In this document: positions 52,906 through 61,631 of the stretch, one piece after another
Position numbering within the stretch: position 1 is the first letter of the stretch
Layout of the letters: each line of letters opens with the position of its first letter
Source of the DNA: DAISVY01 sp036826635
Lineage (GTDB): Bacteria; Zixibacteria; MSB-5A5; GN15; FEB-12
Length of the DNA stretch: 64,000 bases
Direction: 5' to 3'
Assembly: GCA_036826635.1 (NCBI GenBank)
Contig: DAISVY010000006.1
Location: 1-64,000 of the forward strand
Translations under genes and position numbers: made by a program
The notes under the pieces: generated by a model
The model's input: the letters and a program-made list of their open reading frames with translations, nothing else
Database searches by the model: none
What the model was told of the DNA's origin: nothing

Positions 52906-53483
52906 TGCCGATAAGATTATTCATTGCTCTGCCACTGGGCAAGGAAGCGGAACAGAGACTTGGACGGATTATAGAAGACTTCAGGCCGAGAAGTCGCGCT
53001 GTCAAATGGGTGCCCTCGCAGAACATCCACCTGACCCTGAAATTTCTGGGCGATACCGACGAGCATCTGGTCGACAAGATCAGTCAGGCTGTCGACCGGG
53101 TGGTCTCGAATTACCCGGCGTTTGACATCCTGATTGACCGGCTGGGGGCTTTTCCTAACCTTCATCGTCCCCGGGTGATCTGGATGGGCGGTGCGAAGGC
53201 ACCGGAACCGGCGGCGGCCATGGCCCGGGAAATCGATACCGCCATGCATCGGCTTGACTTCGAAAAAGAAAAGCGCGCCTTCAAGGCTCACCTGACCCTT
53301 GGGCGTGTTCGCCAGGGACAAACCATCGGTGATCTGGCTGAATATATCGATCAATACTCTTTCGAACCGATCCCTCTTCATCTTGACCGTTTGATTCTTT
53401 TCAAATCTACCCTGACGCCGAAGGGGGCGATTTACGAACCTCTGCACAAAGCGACACTCTCCCGGGAGAGATTCGAAGGGTGA
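52905..53483 (+). CDS. thpR: RNA 2',3'-cyclic phosphodiesterase
   Basis: 192 aa of the 2H phosphoesterase family, with both HxTx motifs: IHLTLKFLGD near residue 42-46 and AHLTLGRVRQG near 125-130. It opens 2',3'-cyclic RNA ends, as in the LigT/ThpR family. It is translationally coupled to cinA; the order cinA-thpR-recA is common in bacteria. Confidence 0.93.
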   Translation: MPIRLFIALPLGKEAEQRLGRIIEDFRPRSRAVKWVPSQNIHLTLKFLGDTDEHLVDKISQAVDRVVSNYPAFDILIDRLGAFPNLHRPRVIWMGGAKAPEPAAAMAREIDTAMHRLDFEKEKRAFKAHLTLGRVRQGQTIGDLAEYIDQYSFEPIPLHLDRLILFKSTLTPKGAIYEPLHKATLSRERFEG

Positions 53484-53749
53484 GCCGATCCCCGCAGATG
53501 TTCGACGGCAACGACTACTACCCGGGCAACACAACGACCGCATACAAAAAGCTCGCGAACAAGGATGATATTTTCATCAGTCCACGGCTCCCGACCGCTA
53601 ACCCCGGTTCGAAAAAATGCTGACATAATTTGTCAGTCCAGAAAGCTATTTTGGGGGCCATTAGAATGTGATATATTACGCTGTAGTCAGCGATTATACT
53701 GGTCAGCGTAGAACGCAAACGGATTGAGACGAGGAAAGGCGAGTCCCCA

Positions 53750-54805
53750 ATGGCTTCTTCCACGACAGGTAATACCGACCGAAAAAAGGCGCTGGATGCC
53801 GCCCTGACCCAGATTGAACGCTCGTTTGGCAAAGGTTCCATAATGCGGTTAGGCGACAGCACGGTGCTTGAAATTGAGACCATCTCTACCGGTTCTCTTG
53901 GGCTTAACCATGCTCTCGGAGTCGGCGGGGTGCCGCGGGGCAGGATAACCGAAGTCTTCGGCCCCGAAGCATCGGGCAAGACTACCCTGGCCCTGCATAT
54001 CATTGCTGAAACCCAGAAAGCAGGCGGTGTGGCGGCCTTTATTGACGCTGAACATGCTCTGGATGCCACATACGCCCGGGCCCTGGGGGTCAATACGACT
54101 GATCTCCTTGTATCCCAACCTGATAACGGCGAGCAGGCCCTTGACATTACGGAAACCCTGGTCCGCTCAGGGGCGGTCGATATTATTGTGGTCGACTCGG
54201 TGGCGGCTCTTACGCCCAAGTCCGAGATTGAAGGTGAAATGGGTGACGCCCATATGGGTTTGCAGGCCCGGCTGATGTCACAGGCCTTGCGCAAACTGAC
54301 CGCGATTACCGCCAAATCACACACCGCCATTGTTTTCATTAACCAGATCAGGATGAAAATAGGTGTCATGTTCGGCAATCCGGAAACCACTACCGGTGGA
54401 AACGCACTCAAGTTCTACGCTACCTGCCGCCTGGATATTCGCCGTATCGCCTCGATCAAAGACGGCCAGGAAATGATTGGCAGCCGTACCCGGGTAAGAG
54501 TGGTAAAGAACAAGGTTGCCCCGCCTTTTCGGGAAGCCGAGTTCGATATCATTTACGGCAAAGGCATTTCGATCACCGGCGAGCTTCTGGACAAGGCCGC
54601 GGACGCCGGTATCATTGACAAATCCGGGGCCTGGTTCAGTTATCAGAGTAATCGTCTGGGACAGGGTCGAGAGAACGCGCGCCGTTTCCTTGAGGACAAT
54701 TCGGAAATCTACGACGAGATCATGACCAAAGTGAAAACCGAACTGGGCATGATAAAACCGGCCGAAACCGCCGACAAGCCGGAACCCGTCAGCAGCGAAG
54801 CGTAA
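53750..54805 (+). CDS. recA: recombinase RecA
   Basis: 351 aa. Walker A GPEASGKTTL, Walker B IIVVDSVAAL, and the L2 loop region NQIRMKIGVMFGNPETTTGG. It carries out homologous strand exchange and SOS coactivation. GAGGAAAGG precedes the ATG. In the 266-bp upstream gap I find no clear LexA site of either Gram-type; GTCAGCG occurs twice 20 bp apart, of unknown meaning. Confidence 0.98.
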   Translation: MASSTTGNTDRKKALDAALTQIERSFGKGSIMRLGDSTVLEIETISTGSLGLNHALGVGGVPRGRITEVFGPEASGKTTLALHIIAETQKAGGVAAFIDAEHALDATYARALGVNTTDLLVSQPDNGEQALDITETLVRSGAVDIIVVDSVAALTPKSEIEGEMGDAHMGLQARLMSQALRKLTAITAKSHTAIVFINQIRMKIGVMFGNPETTTGGNALKFYATCRLDIRRIASIKDGQEMIGSRTRVRVVKNKVAPPFREAEFDIIYGKGISITGELLDKAADAGIIDKSGAWFSYQSNRLGQGRENARRFLEDNSEIYDEIMTKVKTELGMIKPAETADKPEPVSSEA

Positions 54806-54835
54806 AAACCGATCAGCCCCTCAGAAAAGGTTCCG

Positions 54836-54872
54836 AGCCCCGAGGACAACCCCCAAACCTCGGGGCTTTCTT
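54836..54872 (+). terminator. intrinsic terminator of recA
   Basis: A 10-bp perfect GC-rich stem AGCCCCGAGG/CCTCGGGGCT with a 12-nt loop is followed by TTCTT, 31 bp after the recA stop. Between it and the sigma gene (to 55188) nothing else is supported. Confidence 0.88.
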
Positions 54873-55188
54873 ATGCTCCTGGCCCGAGGAATAACCGCGG
54901 CGTCTATTCTCTTATCATTCATTCTATTACAGAAAAAACTCCGGTCCGATCCAGACCGGGAGGTTGGCCCCGGAGATTGAAAAGGCTTGTTTGTCCGCTG
55001 CGGGCGGGGTATCTTTAGACTTAGCTACGGGGACAGCTACGAGCAATCGGCCTATATTCAGTTCAGAATCCCGAAACGCCAAATTATGGCGCCCAAGGGT
55101 ACTGAAAGGGGAACTTCAGGGACTTCAGCAATGTTATTTTTAGTACCCTGTAATGGACGATTGCTTTCAGGACCCGGGGAGGCTTTGT

Positions 55189-55776
55189 ATGCCTGAAAGT
55201 AAGACCGGTAATCAGGAAAAACGCAGGGCTTTCGAAACCGAGGCCATGCCTCACATGGATGCCCTGCTGCGAACAGCGTTGCGAATGACCAAAAATCAGA
55301 GCGACGCCGAAGACTTGGTACAGGAGACTTACGCAAAGGCCTACCGATTCTGGGACAAGTTTGAGTCGGGTTCCAACTGCCGGGCTTGGTTATTCAAGAT
55401 AATGACCAACATATTCATCAACGATTACCGTTCCAAAACTCGCACGCCCGTTTCGGTAAACGTTGAAGACATGGATGACAGCTTTTTGTACGGGCAGTTG
55501 GCCAGCCTGGAGCCAGAGGACAACCCGGAACGGCAGTTGTTTTCCAAAATTTTCGACGACGACATCAAGAAAGCTATAGAAGAACTCCCGGACGATTTTC
55601 GGGTGGTGGTCGTGCTCTCGTTTCTGGAGGGCTTTTCCTACCAGGAAATCGCAGAGATTGCCGATCTTCAATTGGGAACGGTCAAGTCACGACTCCACCG
55701 AGGCCGGAAGCTCTTGCAGAAACAACTGCTGGACTATGCAATAAAGAATGGCTACATCAAGGACACGGCACAATGA
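55189..55776 (+). CDS. ECF-type RNA polymerase sigma factor
   Basis: 195 aa from the ATG at 55189, behind GGGGAGG at 6 nt. Region 2 runs MDALLRTALRMTKNQSDAED to CRAWLFKIMTNIFINDYRSK, and region 4 has FSYQEIAEIADLQLGTVKSR. Group 4 sigma factors recognise stress promoters. Its stop overlaps the start of a zinc anti-sigma gene (ATGA), so the pair is co-translated. The zinc anti-sigma suggests redox or envelope stress as signal, like SigR/RsrA, by analogy only. Confidence 0.93.
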   Translation: MPESKTGNQEKRRAFETEAMPHMDALLRTALRMTKNQSDAEDLVQETYAKAYRFWDKFESGSNCRAWLFKIMTNIFINDYRSKTRTPVSVNVEDMDDSFLYGQLASLEPEDNPERQLFSKIFDDDIKKAIEELPDDFRVVVVLSFLEGFSYQEIAEIADLQLGTVKSRLHRGRKLLQKQLLDYAIKNGYIKDTAQ

Positions 55777-56597
55777 CATGTCAGGAAGCGCTGGAACTAC
55801 TGTATGACATAATCGATAAAGAAGCCTCTGAAATCGATACGCAGGAAGTGAAGAAACACCTCAGCCAGTGTAAGCACTGCGCCGATGTCTATAGGATAGA
55901 GCGTTCTATTAACGAGTTGATTAAAGAACGGCTCGCGTCACAAAATCAGACGTCGCCACAGGTCGAAAGTCTCAGGGCGCGGGTAATCGCCCAGTTGGAC
56001 AGTATCGACGGGGCGGAGTGTACCAACGATCAAGCCGACGTTTCCCCATCTAAAAAAAAAACTGAACCCACTTTCAGAATAGGGCGTGCTCTGGCTTTCG
56101 CGGCCGCGATTGTCATCGTAATCAGCGGCGCTTTTTACGGCGGCCAGTTTATTAAAGACAAAGCACCCTACTACAAACTGGAACAATCGCATTGGCATGT
56201 TTCGGACAACGTAACCAATTTTCAGGATGAAGGTGTCACCGTTTCGGCCAGACAGATCGTTAACCATCGGGCGGCTTACAATCTCTATCCGACAGTGGGA
56301 GATTTCGAATTAATCGGCGGCCGGATGGAACAGATCGACGGGGTCCAGACGGCTCATTTCGTATACCGCGACGGCAACCGGATGGTATCGGTGTTTATTG
56401 CCCTGGCCGACCAGTTCCACCTGCCCGAAGAGCTACTGAAAACGGCCGTGACCAAGGACAATATCGAATTCTACGATCATCATTGCCGCGGTTGTCGACT
56501 CGTGTATCACCTGGTCGGCAATGCCGTGATCGTTACCGCTACCAACGAACGCGACGTGGACCTTCTGAAGTTCCTTCCCGGCCATACCACGGCCTGA
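55773..56597 (+). CDS. membrane anti-sigma factor with zinc (ZAS) domain
   Basis: 274 aa. The N-terminal ZAS motif has His29-x3-Cys33-x2-Cys36 (HLSQCKHC) plus Cys3. A TM helix spans about 103-124, and the C-terminal domain is on the outer side and carries an extra HHCRGCRLVYHL motif. It should hold the sigma factor inactive at the membrane. Coupled to the sigma gene by ATGA. Confidence 0.88.
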   Translation: MTCQEALELLYDIIDKEASEIDTQEVKKHLSQCKHCADVYRIERSINELIKERLASQNQTSPQVESLRARVIAQLDSIDGAECTNDQADVSPSKKKTEPTFRIGRALAFAAAIVIVISGAFYGGQFIKDKAPYYKLEQSHWHVSDNVTNFQDEGVTVSARQIVNHRAAYNLYPTVGDFELIGGRMEQIDGVQTAHFVYRDGNRMVSVFIALADQFHLPEELLKTAVTKDNIEFYDHHCRGCRLVYHLVGNAVIVTATNERDVDLLKFLPGHTTA

Positions 56598-56647
56598 CCG
56601 GTCAGTTTGTTATTGCTTTTCCCGACCCTGGAAATAGCTTGACCACC

Positions 56648-57715
56648 ATGAGACGACCGCCGGTCTTTCTTTTCTGTTTTATTCTGTTCCCGTGTTTTTT
56701 GATTTACGGAACTTACGCGGCCGATTCTTATATGGACGATTCCAGGATCGGCGCTCTCATGCGCGCCCAGGATTTCCTGTTCGATGACCGTTTCGACGCC
56801 GCCGATTCGATCTATACGGCCATGATCAATGAGTCTCCACGCGATCCGGCCGGCTATATCTTTCGAGCCGGTGGTCTTCTGGCTCAAATGAACGACCGCG
56901 AAGAGAATTTGCGAGGGGCCTTGTTTTCGGACTTGCTCGATTCGGTCGAGATATTCAGCGAAGCGATTCTCGACACCTGCAACGATCGCACGGCGGCCTG
57001 GATGCATCTTTTCAGGGGACATTCGCGGGCCTATCGATCACTTTGGGAAGCCCGTTTTGGATCGGTCCTGAAAGCTCTCAGGGTGGGACTTTCGAGCAAC
57101 GACGAGTATGAACGGGGGTTGATATGTGACAGCAGTCTTTACGATCTGTACGCCGGTTTGGGCTCGTACCACTATTGGAAATCATCCCGGGCCGGCCTTC
57201 TGCGCACCCTGGGGCTGTTTCGAAACGAGAAAGAGCGGGGTATTACCGAGCTGTACCTGGCTGTCGACTCCTCCGTGCTGCATCGGGAATCCGCCCACAG
57301 CGCTCTGGCGTGGGTATGGCTGGATCGTGATCGGTATGACTCCGTCATTGCTATTGCTTCAGACTTCGCGGCCCGATACGACAAAGGAAAGACATTTCTC
57401 TGGCCGCTGGCGCAAGCTTACTATCTGCAAGAAGACTACCAACACGCTCTTGAGATCTACCGCATGATTCGCTCACGTCTGCTTGACTGTCCGGGGAACT
57501 ATTTCAATCTGATCGAATGCGACTATTACATCTGCCAATGTCACAACTGGCTGTTGCGGGAAGATCGAGCGATTGCCGCCGCTCGACGAATACACGAATA
57601 CCGCGACCTTATCCCCGATAAAACATTCGGACGGCAACGTTCCAAAGTACGCTTTCTTGAGCGAATGGCCACGCGGGAAACGAGAGTAACGGAACTTACG
57701 GCCGACTCGGAATAA
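56648..57715 (+). CDS. secreted TPR-like protein
   Basis: About 355 aa from the ATG at 56648. Signal peptide (FLFCFILFPCFLIYGTYAA), then alpha-alpha hairpins of TPR type (FDAADSIYTAMINESPRDPA and YLQEDYQHALEIYRMIRS). No catalytic motif. It follows the sigma/anti-sigma pair by 50 bp in the same direction, so it may be part of their unit or a regulon member. Ribosome site weak. Confidence 0.75.
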   Translation: MRRPPVFLFCFILFPCFLIYGTYAADSYMDDSRIGALMRAQDFLFDDRFDAADSIYTAMINESPRDPAGYIFRAGGLLAQMNDREENLRGALFSDLLDSVEIFSEAILDTCNDRTAAWMHLFRGHSRAYRSLWEARFGSVLKALRVGLSSNDEYERGLICDSSLYDLYAGLGSYHYWKSSRAGLLRTLGLFRNEKERGITELYLAVDSSVLHRESAHSALAWVWLDRDRYDSVIAIASDFAARYDKGKTFLWPLAQAYYLQEDYQHALEIYRMIRSRLLDCPGNYFNLIECDYYICQCHNWLLREDRAIAAARRIHEYRDLIPDKTFGRQRSKVRFLERMATRETRVTELTADSE

Positions 57716-57718
57716 TAC

Positions 57719-59809
57719 TCAGGTCGAAGTTTCCCGCTGGCATTCGTCCAGAAGACGACACCCTTCCATCAGGATAGACTCGTTGGAATACTCGTTGTTG
57801 GCCGGGGGAATATCTTCTTCCGCGACCGGTTCGATAACCCACTTACCGCTGTTCCAGGCCAGGGCGGCGTATACCCCCTCGGCCCCGAGCAGATCACCGG
57901 ACTGAGCGAACACGATCTGACCCTTTTTCAGATACAGGATCAGTTCGTTGCCATTTGAGGTAATGCTTATCTTGGCCGTTTTGCGGCTCGGTCCCAACGC
58001 CTGCAACAGATCAATGAGATTCATGTCTTCCAGAAGACCGGCCGTACCGGTAGCGCTGACCGACTCGCCCCTGGCATTGGTTTCGGCCCGGGAACGCAGT
58101 TTGCGCATTTTCATTACGAGCAAATCGAGACCGTTTTCAATCGGGATGATATCTTCTATCCCCCGTTCGAACATGGAAGCCAACTCGGCGGCCGCCCGCT
58201 GCGAAGTCAACAGAAAAGTGGGAACTTTCACGATCTCGACACCGCGCCGGGTCAATTCGTCGATCTGTGCGATAGCTCTGGAGGCACGAGACTGACCAGC
58301 CAGTATAATATAGTCCGGGCGGCTTCGCTGATATAGTTCCACCAGACGGTCGGTGTTGCTGAGGGCTATCGGCCGGAAACCTTCCTGCCGGAGACGTTTG
58401 ACAATCGGATTAAGCTGCTCGAGATCTTCGCCCATAACCAGAGCCTGATTGTACTTGTTGGCCGAGGGCTCGATCAGAATCTCGTCCTCGATCATTTCTA
58501 TGAACGTCTCCACCACTTCCGGGAGGAACAGTTTGCCGGTCATGGAAATCAAATTGCTGCGGACGGCCTCGAACTTGTCCAGTGATATCTGTTCTTCGAA
58601 CGACATGTTCTCGCAGAATATATCAACGATGGTCAGGATGTTGCCACCCAGGGTTTCGATAGGCAACCGCTTGGTATATTTCTGTTGCAGGTTGATATAG
58701 GCCGAACGCAATATCTCCACCACCAAGGGCGAATAGTTCAGCGAGTCCAGAAGCTTCGCGGTCAGAGCGATGCGAGTGCGACAGTCGGAAGCTTCTTCGG
58801 CCTCCCCATAGTAGAACCGGGACATATTGTGCAGATAGGCGGCGTTGACAATACTCAAACGATCCCTGTCCGGAATCCCCATCTGTCGGCACAGACGATC
58901 AACATAGTGACCGACCACCCCGGCATGGTTGTCTTTGAGATTCTCCCGGGAAGCCAGAAGAGAAGTAAAAACCTCAAGGCTCTTGATTACCTGATCGTTC
59001 AGAATCTCGCTTTGCCCTCCGCTGAGAAGCAGTTGGGCCGGTGATTCGTAGTATCGCACACAGGTCCGCGGTGATACTTTGCGCAACCGATCGATCAGAT
59101 CGATATAATCACCCTGAACCGTGTCGCGGATAAAAACCGTATGGAACCTTTGATTCCCGATGATTTCAATGGCATCGTCGGCCGAGTTGGTGCAAACAAG
59201 CTTATAATTTTCGTTTTCCAGAGCTTCCCGCAACGGCCGGTCGGCGTCGGGCTCATCGCTTACCAGCAAAATCGACCCGCGCGACGGCAGGATATCGACG
59301 GCCCCGGTATCGTCAAGCGAGGGGATTCTCTGTTGAATCGCCGGTTCTTCGGGGTCGGCATTCCGCTGAACACCAACGTAATGTCGAGCGACCGCGGCCC
59401 GCAACGGCATCTCGGCCGCCACGTAGAGTTTCACTTTCTTCCCGGCCGCCATGAAGTTCAACTCATTGATGAGATTCTCGTCGTCGGGATTCTCGCAGGC
59501 TATCTTGAGCAGATTGTCATCGGGATCGTAATCGAACGGTATGACGGTTCTGGCGATAGCCAGATTGGACGGTATAAGCTGGGTTATTTCTCTGGGGATT
59601 TCCACATCGGAGAGCATGACCGACTCACACCCGAACTGTTTCGACAAAGCCGTGAGCAAACCGGCTTCATCGACAAAGCCCAGTCGCACCAGATGCGAGC
59701 CCAGTCGACCACCATGCTCTCGCTGATATTGCAGGGCTGTCTTGACTTGTTCCTCGGTAACCAGCCCGTCCCAGAGCAGGATTTCGTCTATTCTCAAAGT
59801 GGTACTCAC
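57719..59809 (-). CDS. MshEN-receiver-HD-receiver-DUF4388 signalling protein
   Basis: 696 aa, no TM. An MshEN-like N-terminus (1-150, with RLGSHLVRLGFVDEAGLLTA) can bind c-di-GMP in other proteins. A degenerate receiver-like fold (about 178-290, ILLVSDEPDADR) follows, then an HD-related domain (about 300-430) with NHAGVVGHYVDRL and LHNMSRFYYGEA, where the usual HD Asp is Asn, a second receiver-like domain (about 455-570) and a C-terminal DUF4388/PATAN domain (LLEDMNLIDLLQALGPSRKT). No enzyme site looks intact, so it is probably an integrating scaffold. GTG start with poor ribosome site. It runs into the sigma/TPR unit from the other side. Confidence 0.75.
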   Translation of the reverse strand: MSTTLRIDEILLWDGLVTEEQVKTALQYQREHGGRLGSHLVRLGFVDEAGLLTALSKQFGCESVMLSDVEIPREITQLIPSNLAIARTVIPFDYDPDDNLLKIACENPDDENLINELNFMAAGKKVKLYVAAEMPLRAAVARHYVGVQRNADPEEPAIQQRIPSLDDTGAVDILPSRGSILLVSDEPDADRPLREALENENYKLVCTNSADDAIEIIGNQRFHTVFIRDTVQGDYIDLIDRLRKVSPRTCVRYYESPAQLLLSGGQSEILNDQVIKSLEVFTSLLASRENLKDNHAGVVGHYVDRLCRQMGIPDRDRLSIVNAAYLHNMSRFYYGEAEEASDCRTRIALTAKLLDSLNYSPLVVEILRSAYINLQQKYTKRLPIETLGGNILTIVDIFCENMSFEEQISLDKFEAVRSNLISMTGKLFLPEVVETFIEMIEDEILIEPSANKYNQALVMGEDLEQLNPIVKRLRQEGFRPIALSNTDRLVELYQRSRPDYIILAGQSRASRAIAQIDELTRRGVEIVKVPTFLLTSQRAAAELASMFERGIEDIIPIENGLDLLVMKMRKLRSRAETNARGESVSATGTAGLLEDMNLIDLLQALGPSRKTAKISITSNGNELILYLKKGQIVFAQSGDLLGAEGVYAALAWNSGKWVIEPVAEEDIPPANNEYSNESILMEGCRLLDECQRETST

Positions 59810-60031
59810 CGCTGTCTGTCAGCTCTCTGTTTCCGACCCGATTCCCCTGCCCGGAGGCCCGGGCTTATATCTCCGGCCGAAACCGTACACGTACTCCTCT
59901 GCTTATGTAATCGGAAAGAGTCGGAACAATTGTACCGGTCAGGGCTGTTCAATCTTTGCACACGGTTGACCTAAGCCGCCGAAATCAGACGATTCTTGCC
60001 GCGGGAATGTTCTTAACGTATTATTGGTACC

Positions 60032-61090
60032 ATGACCGACAAAAAAGAGCTTTCATCAATCAGACTGACCGCCGAAGTCAGTTGCTCGGGGTGAGCTTCC
60101 AAACTGGGGTCAAAGTTTTTGGCCGAAGCACTGAAAAATCTCACGCAGTCCGACCACCCGGATCTTCTGGTAGGCTTCAATAAAGCCGATGACGCCGGGG
60201 TCTTCCGCCTGACCGACGAGCTGGCCCTGGTACAGACGGTGGATTTTTTCCCGCCTATCGTCGATGATCCCTTCAGTTTCGGCCAGATTGCCGCCGCCAA
60301 CGCCCTGTCGGACGTTTTTGCGATGGGGGGTCGGCCCCTGACGGCTCTCAATATCGTCGGTTTTCCGCTGGCCGATATGCCCCCGCAGGTCTTTACCGAG
60401 ATTCTCCGCGGCGGAAACGAGAAGATACAGGAAGCCGGGGCGGTGGTGGTCGGGGGACATTCCATCAAAGACAAAGAGCTAAAATACGGCGTCGCCGTAT
60501 CGGGAATAGTTCACCCCTCACACATCATTACCAACGCCGGGGCGGTTGTCGGCGATTGCCTGTTTCTTACCAAACCGCTGGGTACCGGCATCATTACGAC
60601 AGCGATCAAACGACAGGCGGTCGACCCGTCCCTGATCGACCTGGTAACACGGCAAATGGCCGCCCTGAACAAAACAGCCGCCGAGTTGATGCTGCAACAC
60701 GACGTCCACGCGGCCACCGATATCACCGGATACGGCCTCCTCGGCCACGGTTATGAAATGGCCGAGGCCTCGGGGGTAAGTATCCGCATCGCGGCCGGGG
60801 CAGTTCCGCTTCTACCGGAAGCAGCACGGCTGGCCGGCGAGGGAATGAACCCCGGCGGAGCCGGAGATAATCGCGATTACCTGACCGGTCACGTACGAGT
60901 CGACGAGAACGTCGATAAAAACATCGAACAGGTATTATATGACCCCCAGACCTCGGGAGGCCTCCTGATGGCTATTCCCCCCGAGCGGGCGGACCGGTTC
61001 GCGGAGGCTTTACGGCAACATGGCTTGATATCAGCCGCCATCGGTAAAGTCATCGCACGCGACGAATATGAACTGATCGTGGAAGCCTGA
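60032..61090 (+). CDS. selD: selenophosphate synthase, a selenoprotein (TGA = selenocysteine at residue 21)
   Basis: 352 aa when read through the in-frame TGA at 60092-60094. The 20 codons before it give LTAEVSCSG and those after it ASKLGSKFL, matching the SelD active-site motif CSG(C/U)ASKLG, with Sec21 and Lys24. The rest is complete SelD: VGFNKADDAGVFRL, TVDFFPPIVDDP, VVVGGHSI. It makes selenophosphate from selenide and ATP. A conventional start after the TGA (60119) would remove the catalytic residue. A hairpin with GGTC in its loop follows the TGA. The frame is intact on both sides, so a decayed gene is unlikely. Confidence 0.92.
60096..60128 (+). promoter_or_regulatory. candidate bacterial SECIS hairpin
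   Basis: Directly after the Sec TGA the RNA can fold: CTTC(60096-60099) with GAAG(60125-60128), or the better inner stem CCAAA-CT with AG-TT-TTTGG, which leaves two bulged U and an 8-nt apical loop GGGGTCAA (60106-60113) containing GGTC. Loop GGU(C/A) and a bulged U are features of the bacterial element. The TGA-to-GGTC distance is 13 nt, a little shorter than usual, so the exact fold is not settled. Confidence 0.65.
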
Positions 61091-61298
61091 TAAAAAACGA
61101 GTCGCAGAGTAGTCTTTGCGGAAGGTTCGCATTCACGGGTTGCTCTCTGTCACGAAACAAAGCGCCGGCTTGGGGAGTTATGACCGATGACATGACGAAA
61201 ACCTGACACAACAAAGCAAACCGCGTGTATAAATGACAGGAAGTTGTTGTTGACGGCATGGTGCCGTCGACCTTAACCTGACCTCGGTAGGAGGCGAA

Positions 61299-61556
61299 AT
61301 GGATATCGACGTTATATATTCCAAAAAGGATCCTCGGCAGGCCAGAACCATGGATTTCGTGAAAAGATGGGTTCGCGATTGCGGTGTACTGGCCAAGATC
61401 GTGGAAACCGAAAAGGATGTGAACTCACCTACCGTTATTATAAACGGTCATACCCTCCGCGATCTTCGCAAGAGTCCTCGCGGCACCAAGCCAGCCATGT
61501 ATCCCACGACGAAGGATATCGCCAAAGAGCTGGAACGCCACGTCTGGTGTCTGTAA
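61299..61556 (+). CDS. small thioredoxin/glutaredoxin-fold protein without the CxxC motif
   Basis: 85 aa behind AGGAGG at 4 nt. IDVIYSKKDPRQARTMDF, then VNSPTVIINGHTLRDL and the C-terminal helix recall a glutaredoxin fold (cis-Pro before TV/I), but the active-site position reads KKDPRQ with no Cys. Only Cys28 and Cys84 are present. Downstream of selD by 208 bp, possibly its own unit. Function unknown. Confidence 0.75.
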   Translation: MDIDVIYSKKDPRQARTMDFVKRWVRDCGVLAKIVETEKDVNSPTVIINGHTLRDLRKSPRGTKPAMYPTTKDIAKELERHVWCL

Positions 61557-61631
61557 AAGACTAAAAAGCAAACGAAGCATCAGCCTGATCGACCGCTCTG
61601 CGCCGGTCAGGAAGATGTATATGTATCCGGT

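Noticed and set aside
53640..53749. LexA box upstream of recA
   Set aside because: No CTGT-N8-ACAG or GAAC-N4-GTTC palindrome could be found; GTCAGCG repeats are direct and not a known SOS site.
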